Below, piece by piece: positions 45,571 to 57,139 of a stretch of 64,000 nucleotides of DNA (the first letter of the stretch is position 1; every line of letters begins with the position of its first letter). Source of the stretch: Lunularia cruciata (lineage: Eukaryota > Streptophyta > Marchantiopsida > Lunulariales > Lunulariaceae); assembly GCA_948567375.1 (NCBI GenBank), contig OX419759.1, forward strand, positions 58,629,493-58,693,492. The letters are read 5' to 3'. The notes beneath the pieces are model-generated. The model searched no databases, was not told where the DNA came from, and was given only the letters and a program-made list of their open reading frames with translations. A program made the position numbers and the translations under genes.

Positions 45571-48426
45571 TTATACGGTGTAGCATTGGTTGATTGTATC
45601 CAGATCCATTCCTTTCAGCTTGACAACGGACTCGACGTGCCCCTTCAATGTGTGTAGCTCTCTCAGTCTCGCCATCTCCGCACGTCGTTTGGCTTCACCT
45701 GCGAGCTCGGGGACACCCTTCAAAGTATCTTCAATCCCTTGTTGAGCACCAGGAGTAGTCAAGCCGTGGAGCGTGCGTTGTTGCTGTGCCCACTGTGCTT
45801 GACGGTCGTTCTTTCCGAAATCTTTCTTGTTGGTGAACGCAGTGCTGCCGTTAAGCATACTCTCCCAAGCTTTACCACTCAAAATGTACCGGACAGCAAA
45901 CTTGAGGATGTCCAGGGGGAAGTAGGTGACAAGAGAATACAGCCAGATAACACCGGCCCATCCCCATCCAACCCCCTTCATTTGAGCAAATCCCCAGTTT
46001 GCATATACAGCGATGAACGTGGCAAGTAGTTGCGCAATCCAAAACGCGCTCACGAGGAGGAAACCTGGTCTTTCCATGAACGACCAGCTCCTTGATCGCG
46101 TGACGAAAATCAAAGCCTGACTGATGATACTTACTTGCAGATAGACTGCAGCTGTCAATTCGCTGCTGTTTCCTCTCAAGGACCGAACCCCAAATGTGCT
46201 TTCGAAGAAGTCTGTCTCCTCAGCGGCCCAAAAGAACACCACGGTCATGATGGCGAGATAAGTACCCAGCACTACACCCTGAGCAAAAATCTCCTTGAGC
46301 TTCCAGCTATCAGGAAGTGGAGAAGGTTTGACACGATCCTTTGAAATGGTCATAATCGTACCATCGTTCAAAATCGCGATGATTAGTACCATGAAAGGTG
46401 AGAAATCGAACTTCCAAATGAGGGTGAGCAAGAGGAAACCGAACACTATTCGAATTGTGATGGACACTGCGTAGATGGTGTAGTTCTTCATCCTCTGGAA
46501 AATAGCTCGACTCGTGAGCACTGCACTGATGATCACACTGAGTCCAGGTTCAGTGAGGACAATATCAGAAGCACTTCGAGCTGCATCCGTAGCATCGGCC
46601 ACAGCAATACCTATGTCGGCCTTCTTGAGTGCGGGAGCATCATTTACACCATCTCCAGTCATTCCGCAAATGTGCTTCTTCTCCTGCAGCCGCTTCACAA
46701 TCTCATATTTGTGCTCTGGAAAGACCCCAGCAAAACCGTCAGCACTTTCAATGAGTTCATCCACTGGCAGTCCTGCAATTGCCTCATCCTGGTGCTGCCC
46801 AAGTAGAGCTGATGACGGGTACATGTTTGTCCCCATGCCCAGACGACGCCCAGTCTCTTTAGCGATGGCCAACTGATCACCGGTGATCATTTTAACATTG
46901 ACTCCCAGGTGCAGTGCTTGTCGGATGGTTTCAGCACTGTCATGGCGGGGAGGGTCGAAGAGAGGAAGAAGTCCCAAAAACTCCCAAGGTCCCCCAAGGC
47001 TGTCCTTGTTTCTCTCAGGTACTTCTTGTATCGCAACGGCAAGTGATCGAAGACCACGTTCAGCGAATTTGTCAATCACCGAATGAACTCTTGCAGAGAT
47101 CTGATCCTTGTTGTGGGCCAAGTGCAATATTTCTTCCGGTGCACCTTTACTTGCTCTGTGCCACTTCCCATTGCTGTCTACGAAAGTGATTGCAGTGCGT
47201 TTATCCACTGGGTTGAAAGGAAGAAAGTGAATCTCGGTAATGTCTGCACGAGCTTCTTTGGGGTCTGCGAGCATTCCAACAATGGCCGTATCAATTGCAT
47301 CTTGATTCTCCACTCTCGCAGCTCTTGCTGCGGATAGCACTACAAAATCTTTGTCGATACCCTTGGTGAAACATTCAATGAGATTTTTATCCACAGTCAG
47401 CTTGTTCAAGGTCAACGTTCCAGTCTTGTCACTGCACAAGACATCCATGCCTGCCATTTCCTCGATGGCTGTCATACGCTTTGTGATAGCACCTTGCTGA
47501 GACAATCGATGAGAACCGATAGCCATAGTCACGGAGAGGACAGTTGGCATAGCAATTGGAATACCTCCGATGAGTAACACCAACAGGTTATCAATTCCCT
47601 CGCGGTACTTCCTCTGCTGGATAGGAAACATGACAATAATCTCCACAACAAGTCCAATTGCAATAGAGATGATGCAGAAATTCCCGATCGTAGTGAGGAC
47701 TTTCTGGAAATGTCCAACTTGGTGCGTGCTGTCCACGAGATGAGCAGCTTTCCCGAAGAAGCTATGAACCCCTGTGGCTATCACGACTGCGTCAAGTTCT
47801 CCCTGCTTACAAGTAGACCCGGAGTAGACCTCATCCCCTGGCTTCTTGGTAACCGGAAGCGATTCACCAGTGAGAGCAGACTGGTCAATTTTTAAAGCAT
47901 CCCCTTCCAGTAGACGTGCATCTGCAGGGACAATGTCTCCCAATTTGATGCTAATGATGTCTCCAGGAACTAGAATTTCTGCTTCTTGCTCCGACCACTT
48001 GCCATCTCGAAGCACCTTCGTCTTTGGCGCAAGCCTAGCCATCAAAGAAGCAGCGGCGTTTCCTGCATTGTTTTCCTCAATGAAACTGATGGTTGAGTTG
48101 ATCAGCAGAAGCGTAATGATACCAATGAAATCCTGCCAATCTGGAGGTTTGCCTCCACCGTTTGCCAGAGCGATGGCCATGATTGCAGCTGCTTCCATCA
48201 CCCAAGACAGAGGATTCCACATGAATCCCAGGAACTTGAGAATTTTACTCTCATTTTTCTCTTCCAACTTGTTGAATCCGAAGATTTGAAGGCGAGCTTC
48301 TCCTTCGGCTTGAGTGAGCCCCTTCTCTGTGCATTTCAGTTGAATAAAAACCTCCTCAATTGGAATGTGCTCCAAATCTACAGTCTCATTCGCCAGAGAC
48401 TGCAGCGATGACATTTTATCCTCCAT
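45571..48426 (-). CDS. Plasma-membrane P-type H+-ATPase, penultimate-Thr type, intronless (copy 1)
   Basis: An uninterrupted frame of 951 codons starts at ATG 48,426 ([20 protein letters not shown]); an ATG at codon 5 gives the more usual MSS start. It is a proton-pumping P3A ATPase of the plasma membrane, exporting H+ at the cost of ATP. Visible motifs are LTGES (actuator), CSDKTGTLT with the phosphorylated Asp near residue 330, KGAPEEI (nucleotide domain), [25 protein letters not shown], and ILNDGTIM in M6 with the Asp needed for proton transport. The tail holds the R domain and ends QCYTV. The penultimate Thr is the known phosphorylation and 14-3-3 site in land plants. Angiosperm homologues have many introns; this gene has none. 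Copy 2 lies 3.8 kb upstream in the same orientation. Confidence 0.97.
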   Translation of the reverse strand: MEDKMSSLQSLANETVDLEHIPIEEVFIQLKCTEKGLTQAEGEARLQIFGFNKLEEKNESKILKFLGFMWNPLSWVMEAAAIMAIALANGGGKPPDWQDFIGIITLLLINSTISFIEENNAGNAAASLMARLAPKTKVLRDGKWSEQEAEILVPGDIISIKLGDIVPADARLLEGDALKIDQSALTGESLPVTKKPGDEVYSGSTCKQGELDAVVIATGVHSFFGKAAHLVDSTHQVGHFQKVLTTIGNFCIISIAIGLVVEIIVMFPIQQRKYREGIDNLLVLLIGGIPIAMPTVLSVTMAIGSHRLSQQGAITKRMTAIEEMAGMDVLCSDKTGTLTLNKLTVDKNLIECFTKGIDKDFVVLSAARAARVENQDAIDTAIVGMLADPKEARADITEIHFLPFNPVDKRTAITFVDSNGKWHRASKGAPEEILHLAHNKDQISARVHSVIDKFAERGLRSLAVAIQEVPERNKDSLGGPWEFLGLLPLFDPPRHDSAETIRQALHLGVNVKMITGDQLAIAKETGRRLGMGTNMYPSSALLGQHQDEAIAGLPVDELIESADGFAGVFPEHKYEIVKRLQEKKHICGMTGDGVNDAPALKKADIGIAVADATDAARSASDIVLTEPGLSVIISAVLTSRAIFQRMKNYTIYAVSITIRIVFGFLLLTLIWKFDFSPFMVLIIAILNDGTIMTISKDRVKPSPLPDSWKLKEIFAQGVVLGTYLAIMTVVFFWAAEETDFFESTFGVRSLRGNSSELTAAVYLQVSIISQALIFVTRSRSWSFMERPGFLLVSAFWIAQLLATFIAVYANWGFAQMKGVGWGWAGVIWLYSLVTYFPLDILKFAVRYILSGKAWESMLNGSTAFTNKKDFGKNDRQAQWAQQQRTLHGLTTPGAQQGIEDTLKGVPELAGEAKRRAEMARLRELHTLKGHVESVVKLKGMDLDTINQCYTV

Positions 48427-48594
48427 CACTGCAATCGCACAGAGGGCTTGTTCTCCACAAATGCTCTCCGAGGTACTCTCCTTACAGCATCACTTAAATG
48501 TGTCTACTCATCCGCGGAGGATCCTGAGCCTCCGAATCAACGTGCACTCAGGACACTCAAAATGGTTTGAGATGAAAATGACATGGGATCCTAC

Positions 48595-48603
48595 AATATA
48601 TAT
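48595..48603 (-). promoter_or_regulatory. Candidate TATA box of H+-ATPase copy 1
   Basis: TATATATT on the minus strand, about 170 bp upstream of the ATG. The 5' leader resembles that of copy 2 (shared GTACTCTCC-like and AATGTGTC(T/C)ACTCATnCG segments), and copy 2 has the same TATA sequence at a similar distance. Confidence 0.45.
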
Positions 48604-48609
48604 CATACC

Positions 48610-50184
48610 AGATTAGAGCTGCGACGCTCATGGACCTTTTCCCCACAAGAAGGAAGAGGTCAGGAAAGTTGGAGGGAACACTGGCCGTACAGGCGCATGG
48701 TGGCCGCAGTCTTCAGGGGTTGGCCAGAGGTCCAGTTGATCCTATAATTCCTCCATTTGGTTACGAGTCAACGCCTGCAAGAAGTTTGCTGCACTGCTCA
48801 GTTAACCAGTACAAACTACTCATGCACTGAAGTGTGTCTGTCATGTCTTCCCGGGTGTCTATGGCCGCATCTCTTAGGTTTGCCTATTCCCGGAGTTTGG
48901 GGCCTGGCTCTTCATAAAATGCCGAACATAAGCAGTCCTTGTTTCTATGATTTGAATAGTGCCACTGTTGTTCCCACCCCTATAAGAACAGCCGTTCAAA
49001 ACTTTTGGGATCTTCCAATAGTTTACAATGACAGGTAAACCGGGATTTACAACCTAACATGTGCCAAGCGTGAACCAATCCTGTTGCTCATATGTCGAGG
49101 GTCAGTACTGTTAATGGCAGCTAACTCGCTCCTCTAGATCTAGGTAGCGACATGTGTAAGATCGGCGGGACCCATGCATTAGAGATCTTTGAAGACAATC
49201 TTTGTGTAGGCAGAAATGGGCAACCTGCTGTTGTGATTCAGATGCATCCAAAGGGTTCCAACCCTAGGTTGTATCATGAAGTGAATATGATCGTTGATGT
49301 TCAACGTACGTAGTGATTGGAGGTTGTTCATGAAGCAGCGCTTTGAGCACTGGACTGGAGAAACTCACACGGCCCGGAGATGGAGAGGCGAAGAATTTAG
49401 AGAAAGGAAGTCGACCCTCCAAATCTTGAGGTGGGACTGGCATGTCAGTAAGTAAAAATCGTTTTACCAACATATGCTGTTCGTACCGAGGACTGATATT
49501 AGAAATTGTGGCGACCCGGGAGATGGAGAGGTACAGACCTCGGGAAGATGCGGATCGTCGATATTATGAGTTTGGTCTGGCGTATGGGGATTGCATGCAG
49601 AAATTGTTTCCGAGAAGATACTGCGAGCACGTTGTCTAAGAGTGAAAGCGATTTGATTTAGATGGTCAACAGGAGAGTTTAAAATTACATCTTGCATCTG
49701 ATTCAACACTTCGATTCTCCTCTTGTCTCTGGTCATCTTCTTACTCTGTCTCTGACCAACTGTCTTGGGTTATAGAATTCGATGAGTACCCCGGCAGTGT
49801 CGACTATTCCTCTCTGCATTCGAGTCGCTGACTGATGTTAATGTTTCGCATCCACCGACATTACTCTTAGTTTTGGTCTCCTTTCTGCATGTTGGCAAAT
49901 GCCAACACGGTCTGTCAAAATCCTAGCCTCCATCCTTGGCTATGGTAGTACAAGTCTTCGATTCCGAGTTCTGACTCCTCATCTTCTTCAGTCGTTCTCG
50001 ATCGTCTTGTCTCGTAACCTTCATTGAACTCTCGCCTTTCTATCTTGTCTTTTCGATTTGATCGTCGTCTTCATACTGGCTCAAGTACCTGAGTCTTTAG
50101 ATCTTCAGGTATAGTCTGCTCCTAATACTCTCGTTATAATCTCTCTCAACAAAACAGGAGATCGATGATGAGACGGCTCACTAG
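48610..50184. other. Intergenic, no gene seen
   Basis: This lies upstream of H+-ATPase copy 1. Open frames are short (up to 93 codons), unrecognised and overlapping. The sequence should include the upstream promoter of copy 1. Confidence 0.4.
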
Positions 50185-50190
50185 CATTCT

Positions 50191-50242
50191 CGAAACCATC
50201 AAGGACCCTTGATGGTTTCTACTATAGAAACCATCAAGGGTC
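50191..50242. repeat. Three-armed inverted repeat with a perfect 16-bp stem
   Basis: GACCCTTGATGGTTTC (50,204-50,219), a 7-base spacer TACTATA, then its exact complement (50,227-50,242). A third arm GAAACCATCAAGG precedes it at 50,192-50,204, so either of two hairpins can form. The arm sequence reads ETIKG in the frame of the adjacent H+-ATPase remnant, matching EDTLKG of the intact genes. It probably arose by inverted duplication inside that remnant. Confidence 0.85.
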
Positions 50243-50272
50243 TGAACTGGTCTGCTGGTCTGCTCTGCTGGT

Positions 50273-50419
50273 CCGAACTTAGCTGGTGAAGCCAAGAGAA
50301 GGGCAGAGATAGCGAGGCTAAAAGAGTAACACAGGTTAAGATAGCACTTTGATTCAGATGTCAAAGTTAAGGGAATGGATGTGAAACCTATCAACTAGTC
50401 TTATAGGTACGCCGTGTAA
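50273..50419 (+). pseudogene. C-terminal remnant of a third plasma-membrane H+-ATPase, opposite strand
   Basis: Plus-strand translation gives [18 protein letters not shown], a stop, then weakly matching text, VKGMDVKPIN, a stop and SYRYAV. Aligned without gaps to the regulatory tails of the two intact genes ([33 protein letters not shown]), most residues agree until the last three positions. Stops at 50,327, 50,342 and 50,396 and a disrupted final YTV show it is dead. Upstream, ETIKG near 50,227 fits the preceding EDTLKG, with a small insertion between. The rest of the gene body was not found. Confidence 0.85.
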
Positions 50420-52248
50420 TGTTGGGAGACACGGTGTACTTAACTTAACTCTTGGTCAGAGGTTTCTGTATTGCTTGAGAATTTTCCCTCTTACAGATCC
50501 ACCAGCACTCTCCCTCATCGTGCTGTTGTTGCTTTAATCCATTCCCACAGGCCTGAGTTTAGAAAGCCAGCGAGTTTCTTCATCCGATGTATAGAGTAGT
50601 TAGTCTATAGATAAGTCAATTCCAATTTACCTCCGGATACAAATTTACCACCACGATAAGAAAGTAGATGTATTGTAGTGAGGACTATAAATCTCCGATT
50701 GGTTATCATGTCACCGTGGAGCCAGAAGTAGAGATCCAACATATCGTCTTTTAATGGTAATTATCTAAATGTATCTAGAGAGCTTTCTGATTGAGGATGC
50801 AGAATATCGAGAAAGTGCATGTGCATTCTCCCTGTAGAAAGTTGTGACGTTCCCTAAACATCAGCAAACCTTCGTGCTTGATCTTAAACCATTCAGTTTG
50901 TTCGTTGACAGGCCTTCGGATTCCTCTTTCAAGGATTATTCCCCGGATTTCTTAAAACATATGTTTACAGGATACAGAAATTGTATATATTTTGCTCAAT
51001 GTACAGCAGTCTTGAGATTCTTCTACATCTAGCGTAAACGATTTTTTCTTTTCTGTTGATAAGCAAGCAGTACTTAAAGTTTGTACGTCATGTCTAGTTG
51101 ATGAACAATCGGAAGTGAAATAGGATTTAGGTGTAATTACTTAGGGCAAGACATACACTCGTAGGTTTATGAGTAGCATTCGCCAACTTCAAGTGAAATG
51201 CAACTTCCACCATCAATGAAACGAGCTGACTCAAAAGGGTTTCATCGTAACAAAGCTACGAGCAATCTCTACAACATATCAATCATCAATGTTTCTTGAG
51301 AGGTTATCCAAAGGGAGCTTGTCTTCGTCAAAACAAGCTGGGTCGGGAGCTCCGTCCTTATCGTCTTACTCAAAAGCTATTGACAGAAAAGTTGACTCAC
51401 TAATTGAGTACTCCCCGTTAGTGACAATCATGGGGGCGTTTAGGTTACTATGCCCAGACAGAAGGAAAGTTTACATGCTAACTCCCTGCTCACGCTGCTC
51501 ATCTCTCTGGAGTGGTCGTCAATTTCATGGTAGAGTACCCATGGATAAGTATCATGAAGTGAGCTCAGGTCACCATGATGTTCAAAAGCACCTCGAACTC
51601 ACCAAGTTTTTATTGCATTTCGTACAGTTCCTTCAAGGACCGAGAAGAATTACGAATTGAAGGTCAAGCCTGATGCCATTGTGTGAATATTACATACACT
51701 CAGAATAGAAAATTTCCATTTGCAGTAGTCCTCAATCCATCGGTTGCTCGAATTTCGTTCAAGGCGCCAGTAATACCTTACTACAAAGTCAATCGATTAC
51801 TGTTTCACGATAAATACGTGCTATAGTACCGAGGTCAAAGAATCTCGCTACCTTTGGAATATAAATTTCAGTTTAGAAGGCCCCACCAGAACTGAACTCA
51901 AGCTTTTCACCAGCTTGACCATTCATACAACTAATGTTCGAATTGAATCTCCACAAGTGAGGTCTACCCCCGGGGAATGCTTCAGCTATTATATACAACT
52001 TTTAACGTTTTCCTGGATAGTTTTCCTAGATAGTCCTAACGTTTTCCTAATAGTAGGTCCAGAAAACTTCATCATGTTCCTTTCACACCGTACACAATTG
52101 CTAAGCTAGTGTGTAGTAAAGGGAGCAAGATACTAAATAGTCATGGATGGATTCCCCAATGAACCAAACCAAACCTGCGGGCCATAACAAGTTAAGGTCA
52201 TGCATATACATGTGGAAGCGGACTTAAATCTATCTAGACCTTCGAAAT
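50420..52248. other. Intergenic, one unrecognised 123-codon frame
   Basis: No gene with family support. An ATG-initiated frame at 51,289-51,660 encodes a Ser-rich N-terminus and a CSRCSSLWSG segment, with no known motif. The rest holds short frames only. It includes the 3' flank of H+-ATPase copy 2. Confidence 0.35.
51289..51660 (+). CDS. Hypothetical 123-residue frame
   Basis: It starts with ATG (MFLERLSKGSLSSSKQAGSG) and runs 123 codons to TGA. It is basic and Ser-rich, without signal peptide, membrane segment or recognised domain. No competing frame is longer here, but no promoter or homology supports it. It may be chance. Confidence 0.2.
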   Translation: MFLERLSKGSLSSSKQAGSGAPSLSSYSKAIDRKVDSLIEYSPLVTIMGAFRLLCPDRRKVYMLTPCSRCSSLWSGRQFHGRVPMDKYHEVSSGHHDVQKHLELTKFLLHFVQFLQGPRRITN

Positions 52249-55104
52249 CTACAAGGTGTAAGATTGGTTGATCATCTCCATATCCATTCCCTTAAGCTTC
52301 ACAACAGATTCCACATGTCCTTTCAATGTGTGGAATTCCCTCAACTTCGCCATCTCTGCACGTCTCTTGGCTTCACCTGCTAGCTCTGGAACAGCTTTGA
52401 AGGTTTCGTCACTTCCTTCTTTTGCACCAGGAGTACTTAGACCATGCAGGGTACGCTGTTGTTGAGCCCACTGTGCTTGACGGTCATTCTTCCCGAAATC
52501 CTTTTTATTTGTAAACGCGGTGCTGTTGTTCAGCATATTGTCCCATGCCTTTCCACTCAGAATGTATCGAACGGCAAACTTGATGACATCAAGGGGGAAG
52601 TATGTGACGAGCGAATAGAGCCAAATAACACCTGCCCATCCCCAGCCAATTCCCTCCATCTGAGCAAAGCCCCAGTTGGCGTACACTGCGATGAAGGTTG
52701 CAACCAGCTGCGCTATCCAGAATGCACTAACGAGAAGGACTCCGGGCCTTTCAACGAAAGACCAGCTCCTAGATCTTGTTACGAAAATCAAAGCTTGACT
52801 GATGATACTGACTTGTAGATAGACAGCAGCCGTGAGTTCCTTTACGTTGTCAGCGATGGATCGGACCCCGAAAGTTTCCTCAAAGAAAACCGTCTTATGA
52901 GCAGCCCAAAAAAACACAACAGTCATAACTGCAAGGTAAGTTCCAAGAACAATCCCCTGGGCAAAAATCTCCTTCAATTTCCAACTGTCAGGAAGTGGAG
53001 AGGGCTTGACACGATCCTTTGAGATGGTCATAATGGTACCGTCATTCAGGATAGCAATGATCAGCACCATGAAGGGTGAGAAATCAAACTTCCAAATGAG
53101 AGTAAGCAACAAAAACCCAAGCACAATTCGAATGGTAATCGACACGGCGTAAATTGTGTAGTTCTTCATCCTCTGGAAGATGGCTCGGCTAGTGAGCACT
53201 GCACTGATGATCACACTTAGTCCAGGTTCAGTGAGGACAATGTCTGATGCACTTCGGGCAGCATCTGTAGCGTCGGCCACTGCAATACCGATATCTGCCT
53301 TCTTGAGTGCCGGCGCATCGTTGACACCATCTCCTGTCATACCGCAAATGTGCTTCTTGTCTTGCAACCGCTTCACAATCTCATACTTGTGTTCTGGGAA
53401 CACCCCAGCAAATCCATCAGCACTTTCTATCAATTCATCAACGGGAAGACCTGCGATTGCTTCATCCTTGTGCTTTCCCAGAAGAGCCGATGAAGGGTAC
53501 ATGTTGGTTCCCATGCCCAGACGACGCCCGGTCTCTTTCGCAATGGCTAATTGATCACCAGTGATCATCTTCACATTCACTCCTAGATTCAGCGCTTCAC
53601 GGATGGTTTCCGCACTGTCGTGACGAGGTGGGTCGAAAAGCGGAAGAAGACCCAAGAACTCCCAAGGACCTCCAGGACTGTCCTTGCTCTTTTCCGGTAC
53701 TTCCTGTGTTGCGACGGCAAGTGATCGAAGGCCGCGTTCAGCAAACTTGTCAATCACGGAATGGACTTTGGCAGAAATCTGGTCCTTGTTTCGGGCCAAG
53801 TGCAGAATCTCTTCCGGTGCTCCCTTGCTTGCTCTGTGCCATTTCCCATCGCTGTCCACGAAGGTTATTGCTGTGCGTTTGTCCACCGGATTGAAAGGGA
53901 GAAAATGAATCTCCGTGATGCCTGCACGAGCCTCCTTGGGGTCTGCGAGCATTCCCACTATGGCCGTGTCAATTGCATCTTGGTTTTCGACTCTTGCAGC
54001 CCTTGCTGCGGAGAGCACGACAAAGTCCTTATCAACTGCCTTGGAGAAGCACTCAATGAGATTTTTATCGACTGTCAGCTTGTTCAAGGTCAACGTTCCT
54101 GTCTTGTCACTGCACAAAACGTCCATGCCAGCCATCTCTTCTATAGCTGTCATTCGCTTTGTAATGGCACCTTGTTGAGAGAGACGGTGAGACCCTATAG
54201 CCATCGTTACTGATAACACAGTCGGCATGGCAATTGGAATGCCACCAATAAGCAGCACTAGCAGATTGTCAATTCCCTCTCGGTACTTCCTTTGCTGGAT
54301 AGGAAACATGACAATGATCTCCACCACCAGTCCTATTGCAATTGAAATTATGCAGAAGTTTCCGATCGCTGTGAGCACTTTCTGGAAATGGCCGACTTGG
54401 TGGGTACTGTCCACAAGATGAGCAGCTTTTCCAAAGAAGCTGTGAACTCCGGTAGCTATCACCACAGCGTCAAGTTCGCCCTGTTTACATGTAGATCCAG
54501 AGTAAACCTCATCTCCTGGCCTCTTTGTGACTGGAAGCGATTCACCAGTGAGAGCAGACTGGTCAATCTTCAATGCATCTCCTTCCAGAAGACGAGCATC
54601 TGCGGGGACAATGTCCCCTAATTTGATGCTGATGATATCTCCGGGAACAAGAATCTCAGCCTCTTGCTCCGACCACTTCCCATCTCGAAGCACCTTCGTC
54701 TTAGGCGCAAGCCGAGCCATCAAAGAAGCAGCGGCATTGCCTGCATTGTTCTCTTCAACAAAACTGATGGTGGAATTGATCAGGAGAAGCGTGATAATAC
54801 CTATGAAATCCTGCCAATCTGGTGGCTTACCCCCTCCATTGGCCAGCGCAATGGCCATGATTGCAGCAGCTTCCATAACCCACGACAAGGGATTCCACAT
54901 AAATCCCAGGAACTTGAGAATTTTGCTCTCATTTTTCTCTTCCAACTTGTTGAAACCGAAAATTTTGAGACGAGCCTCCCCTTCCGCTTGAGTGAGACCC
55001 TTCTCCGTACATTTCAGCTGAATGAAGACCTCTTCAATGGGAATGTGCTCTAAATCCACCGCCTCATTGGCCAGAGCTTCTAAAGTTGGCGAATTGCTCT
55101 CCAT
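52249..55104 (-). CDS. Plasma-membrane P-type H+-ATPase, penultimate-Thr type, intronless (copy 2)
   Basis: An uninterrupted frame of 951 codons starts at ATG 55,104 ([20 protein letters not shown]). It has the same P3A H+-ATPase motifs as copy 1: [46 protein letters not shown] and ILNDGTIM. The two proteins are nearly identical through the membrane and catalytic domains. They differ mainly at the N-terminus, in the loop after [14 protein letters not shown], and in the R domain. The tail ends QSYTL, keeping the penultimate threonine. The role is proton export, which sets membrane potential and drives H+-coupled uptake. Leader and TATA sequences resemble copy 1, pointing to a DNA-level tandem duplication of an already intronless gene. 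Confidence 0.97.
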   Translation of the reverse strand: MESNSPTLEALANEAVDLEHIPIEEVFIQLKCTEKGLTQAEGEARLKIFGFNKLEEKNESKILKFLGFMWNPLSWVMEAAAIMAIALANGGGKPPDWQDFIGIITLLLINSTISFVEENNAGNAAASLMARLAPKTKVLRDGKWSEQEAEILVPGDIISIKLGDIVPADARLLEGDALKIDQSALTGESLPVTKRPGDEVYSGSTCKQGELDAVVIATGVHSFFGKAAHLVDSTHQVGHFQKVLTAIGNFCIISIAIGLVVEIIVMFPIQQRKYREGIDNLLVLLIGGIPIAMPTVLSVTMAIGSHRLSQQGAITKRMTAIEEMAGMDVLCSDKTGTLTLNKLTVDKNLIECFSKAVDKDFVVLSAARAARVENQDAIDTAIVGMLADPKEARAGITEIHFLPFNPVDKRTAITFVDSDGKWHRASKGAPEEILHLARNKDQISAKVHSVIDKFAERGLRSLAVATQEVPEKSKDSPGGPWEFLGLLPLFDPPRHDSAETIREALNLGVNVKMITGDQLAIAKETGRRLGMGTNMYPSSALLGKHKDEAIAGLPVDELIESADGFAGVFPEHKYEIVKRLQDKKHICGMTGDGVNDAPALKKADIGIAVADATDAARSASDIVLTEPGLSVIISAVLTSRAIFQRMKNYTIYAVSITIRIVLGFLLLTLIWKFDFSPFMVLIIAILNDGTIMTISKDRVKPSPLPDSWKLKEIFAQGIVLGTYLAVMTVVFFWAAHKTVFFEETFGVRSIADNVKELTAAVYLQVSIISQALIFVTRSRSWSFVERPGVLLVSAFWIAQLVATFIAVYANWGFAQMEGIGWGWAGVIWLYSLVTYFPLDVIKFAVRYILSGKAWDNMLNNSTAFTNKKDFGKNDRQAQWAQQQRTLHGLSTPGAKEGSDETFKAVPELAGEAKRRAEMAKLREFHTLKGHVESVVKLKGMDMEMINQSYTL

Positions 55105-55287
55105 CTCGTCAATATTAGTGACCCTTCAAGCCAATGAACTATCCCTGTCCCAGGCACTCTCCCGAGTACCCCTCAAGTTTCTTCCTCAATGTGTCCACTC
55201 ATTCGTAGAATACTACGAGGGTCTGCATGAATGAGACGAGCACAAGTGAGAAGAAAGGGATGAGATGAAAGCACACCTAAATGATAG

Positions 55288-55295
55288 AATATATA
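55288..55295 (-). promoter_or_regulatory. Candidate TATA box of H+-ATPase copy 2
   Basis: TATATATT on the minus strand, about 185 bp upstream of the ATG, matching in sequence and spacing the element upstream of copy 1. Confidence 0.45.
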
Positions 55296-55299
55296 CGTA

Positions 55300-56098
55300 C
55301 CTCCCAGTTTAACGAACCTCTTGCCTACAACCTCTTCCCTCCGCGAAGGTATCCACAAGCATGCGGGGCAGATGGGACGACGGGGCGCACAGTGACATGC
55401 GTAATCACCTCTGTACTCGAGGTCCTCCAGCGGAGTCGCTACAACACTTTGTCTTGATTCATTGTCTGTTGGAGCTTTGCTACAATGCTCAAATCAGCAG
55501 TGCTGTGCCCCAACGAGCACAACCAATCAAATATGTCTCTTTCTCTCGTAAGCCATCGCCGCATCCATCAGCCTGTGTACTTGTGCCGGGAAGGCCGTTG
55601 CTCATCTTGCGTAATGTGCAAACTGGACCCGCCCTCGCTTGCATGGCCCCGACGACCAGATCATGGAGTGCAATTTGCCACATCTACCAGCGATTGCCTC
55701 TTCGTTCTTCTCTTCAACTATATCGAATTGACGTGATTTCGTACTTGATTGGTAACCTGCTGTAGCAGGTCGGGGATGGAATATTGACCTTTACGTAGCA
55801 GTCAAATTGCCTCAGTCATATGGGTTTTCAGGATTTGTGAGAACGGACTATATATATAACGGAGCTATACATAGACACGCGGGAGCAAGGAGGTCCGTTG
55901 AGAGAATATCCAGAAAATAAATCAATCAGACTTATTCCAGAATTCAAAACGTGACCTCAATTAAGTTATATTTTCCGGTTCAATAGTGATTTTGGATGAG
56001 AAATAGGATAATGAATTACAGAAGAAGTTCGTCGATGTTAATTGGATTACTCGAAACGTTGTGAAAATAATTTGGTGTTATGTGCCAGTGAATTCCTT
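55300..56098. other. Intergenic, no gene seen
   Basis: Upstream flank of H+-ATPase copy 2. Frames up to 134 codons (55,361-55,762) overlap others on both strands and carry no recognised motif. A TATATATATAACGG segment lies at about 55,848-55,861. Confidence 0.4.
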
Positions 56099-56972
56099 TG
56101 ACCTAATCTCCAACGATTTTATCCGATCCCCGGAGTCTAGGGCACCTGCGAATTTATTAAAACGATATTGGCAAAGTGAAATCACGATAGATTGTTGCTC
56201 TTCCCCATAATAAATATATAATTGTTGTCCTCACTCCTATTACTATTTATTTACTTAGATGCGGTATGGTATATTTGTCATATAGACTCTATTAAGATTT
56301 AGCTCCGTTATACCCTTTTAGTCTCTCGCTTGTACGGGCAGATGTCTCGTATAGTCTCCCCTGGAGCTTAGTCTCATTATAAGATGTCCCGTATAGTCTC
56401 TATTGGAACTTAGTGCTCAGGCAGAGAGTGAACTCTAGCTAGTGGTTTCCTCGATTGGTTCACACATCTTGCTGACTACTGTCGAGTTGGCATTTCCTAG
56501 GGAGCTGGTAAGCCGAGAGCGAAGGCGAAGACAGCTGCAAAGAAACCTACCCAACCGAAACCAGCCGCTGCTAGGAAGCCCAAAGCAACCAACGGCTAGA
56601 AATTTTATAATTCATCTTCCAATTAGCAAAATCTAAGAATATATTCCTGAGGTTGTAAATGATCGGCCAAATTAGAAGATCGAACTCGGGAGATACTCGA
56701 TCTCCTTTAAGCATCCGATAAGTTCCTGGATAATTGATAGCTCACAAAGTGAAGGGTAGAGCCCAAGCTTATGAGTCAAATTTACACATGCCAATTTCTT
56801 TCAGCATTTGACCTAATCTCCAAAGATTTTATCCGATCCCCGAAGTCAAGGACATATGCGAAGTTATTAAAACAATATTGGCAAAGTGAAATCACGATAT
56901 ATTGTTTCTCTTCCCCGTAATAAATATATAATTGTCGTCACTTCTATTACTGTTTATTTATTCTTCAAGATG
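56099..56972. repeat. Pair of ~163-bp direct repeats enclosing ~550 bp (TRIM-like candidate)
   Basis: Copy A (56,099-56,260) and copy B (56,809-56,972) both begin TGACCTAATCTCCAA and share TTTTATCCGATCCCC, ATATTGGCAAAGTGAAATCA and TAATAAATATATAATTGT. By eye they are about 90% identical. They start with TG, but no clear CA end, primer-binding site, polypurine tract or target duplication was seen. Terminal repeats of a small non-autonomous retroelement are therefore only one option. A local duplication is the other. Confidence 0.6.
56501..56599 (+). pseudogene. Histone H1-like C-terminal tail exon fragment
   Basis: After a plausible 3' splice site (CATTTCCTAG at 56,491-56,500) an open stretch of 32 codons reads GAGKPRAKAKTAAKKPTQPK, then PAAARKPKATNG and a stop. 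The Lys/Ala/Pro composition is typical of the linker-histone H1 tail that binds linker DNA. No globular H1 domain was found upstream, so this looks like an isolated or captured last exon. Other Lys/Pro/Ala-rich nuclear proteins are possible. Confidence 0.4.
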
Positions 56973-57139
56973 ATGATGAATATGTCAGCTCAGTGGCGAC
57001 ATACTTATACATACTTATAGTATAGTCAATAAGAGCAGTTCCTTCCCAAGAGGACTTGGTTTGAAAATTCATAAAAGTGAAGTGAAACACACACTTGTCA
57101 CCAAATCTCAATCATTATTTCCGTTATCAATCAATTATT

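Noticed and set aside
46514-46876. 120-codon plus-strand frame over H+-ATPase copy 1 (and its equivalent at 53,180-53,554)
   Set aside because: Antisense shadows of the highly conserved ATPase coding sequence; they exist in both copies only because the sense strand is conserved.
56442-56636. 64-codon frame overlapping the H1-like exon
   Set aside because: It is in a different frame from the Lys/Ala/Pro tail and starts in the presumed intron.
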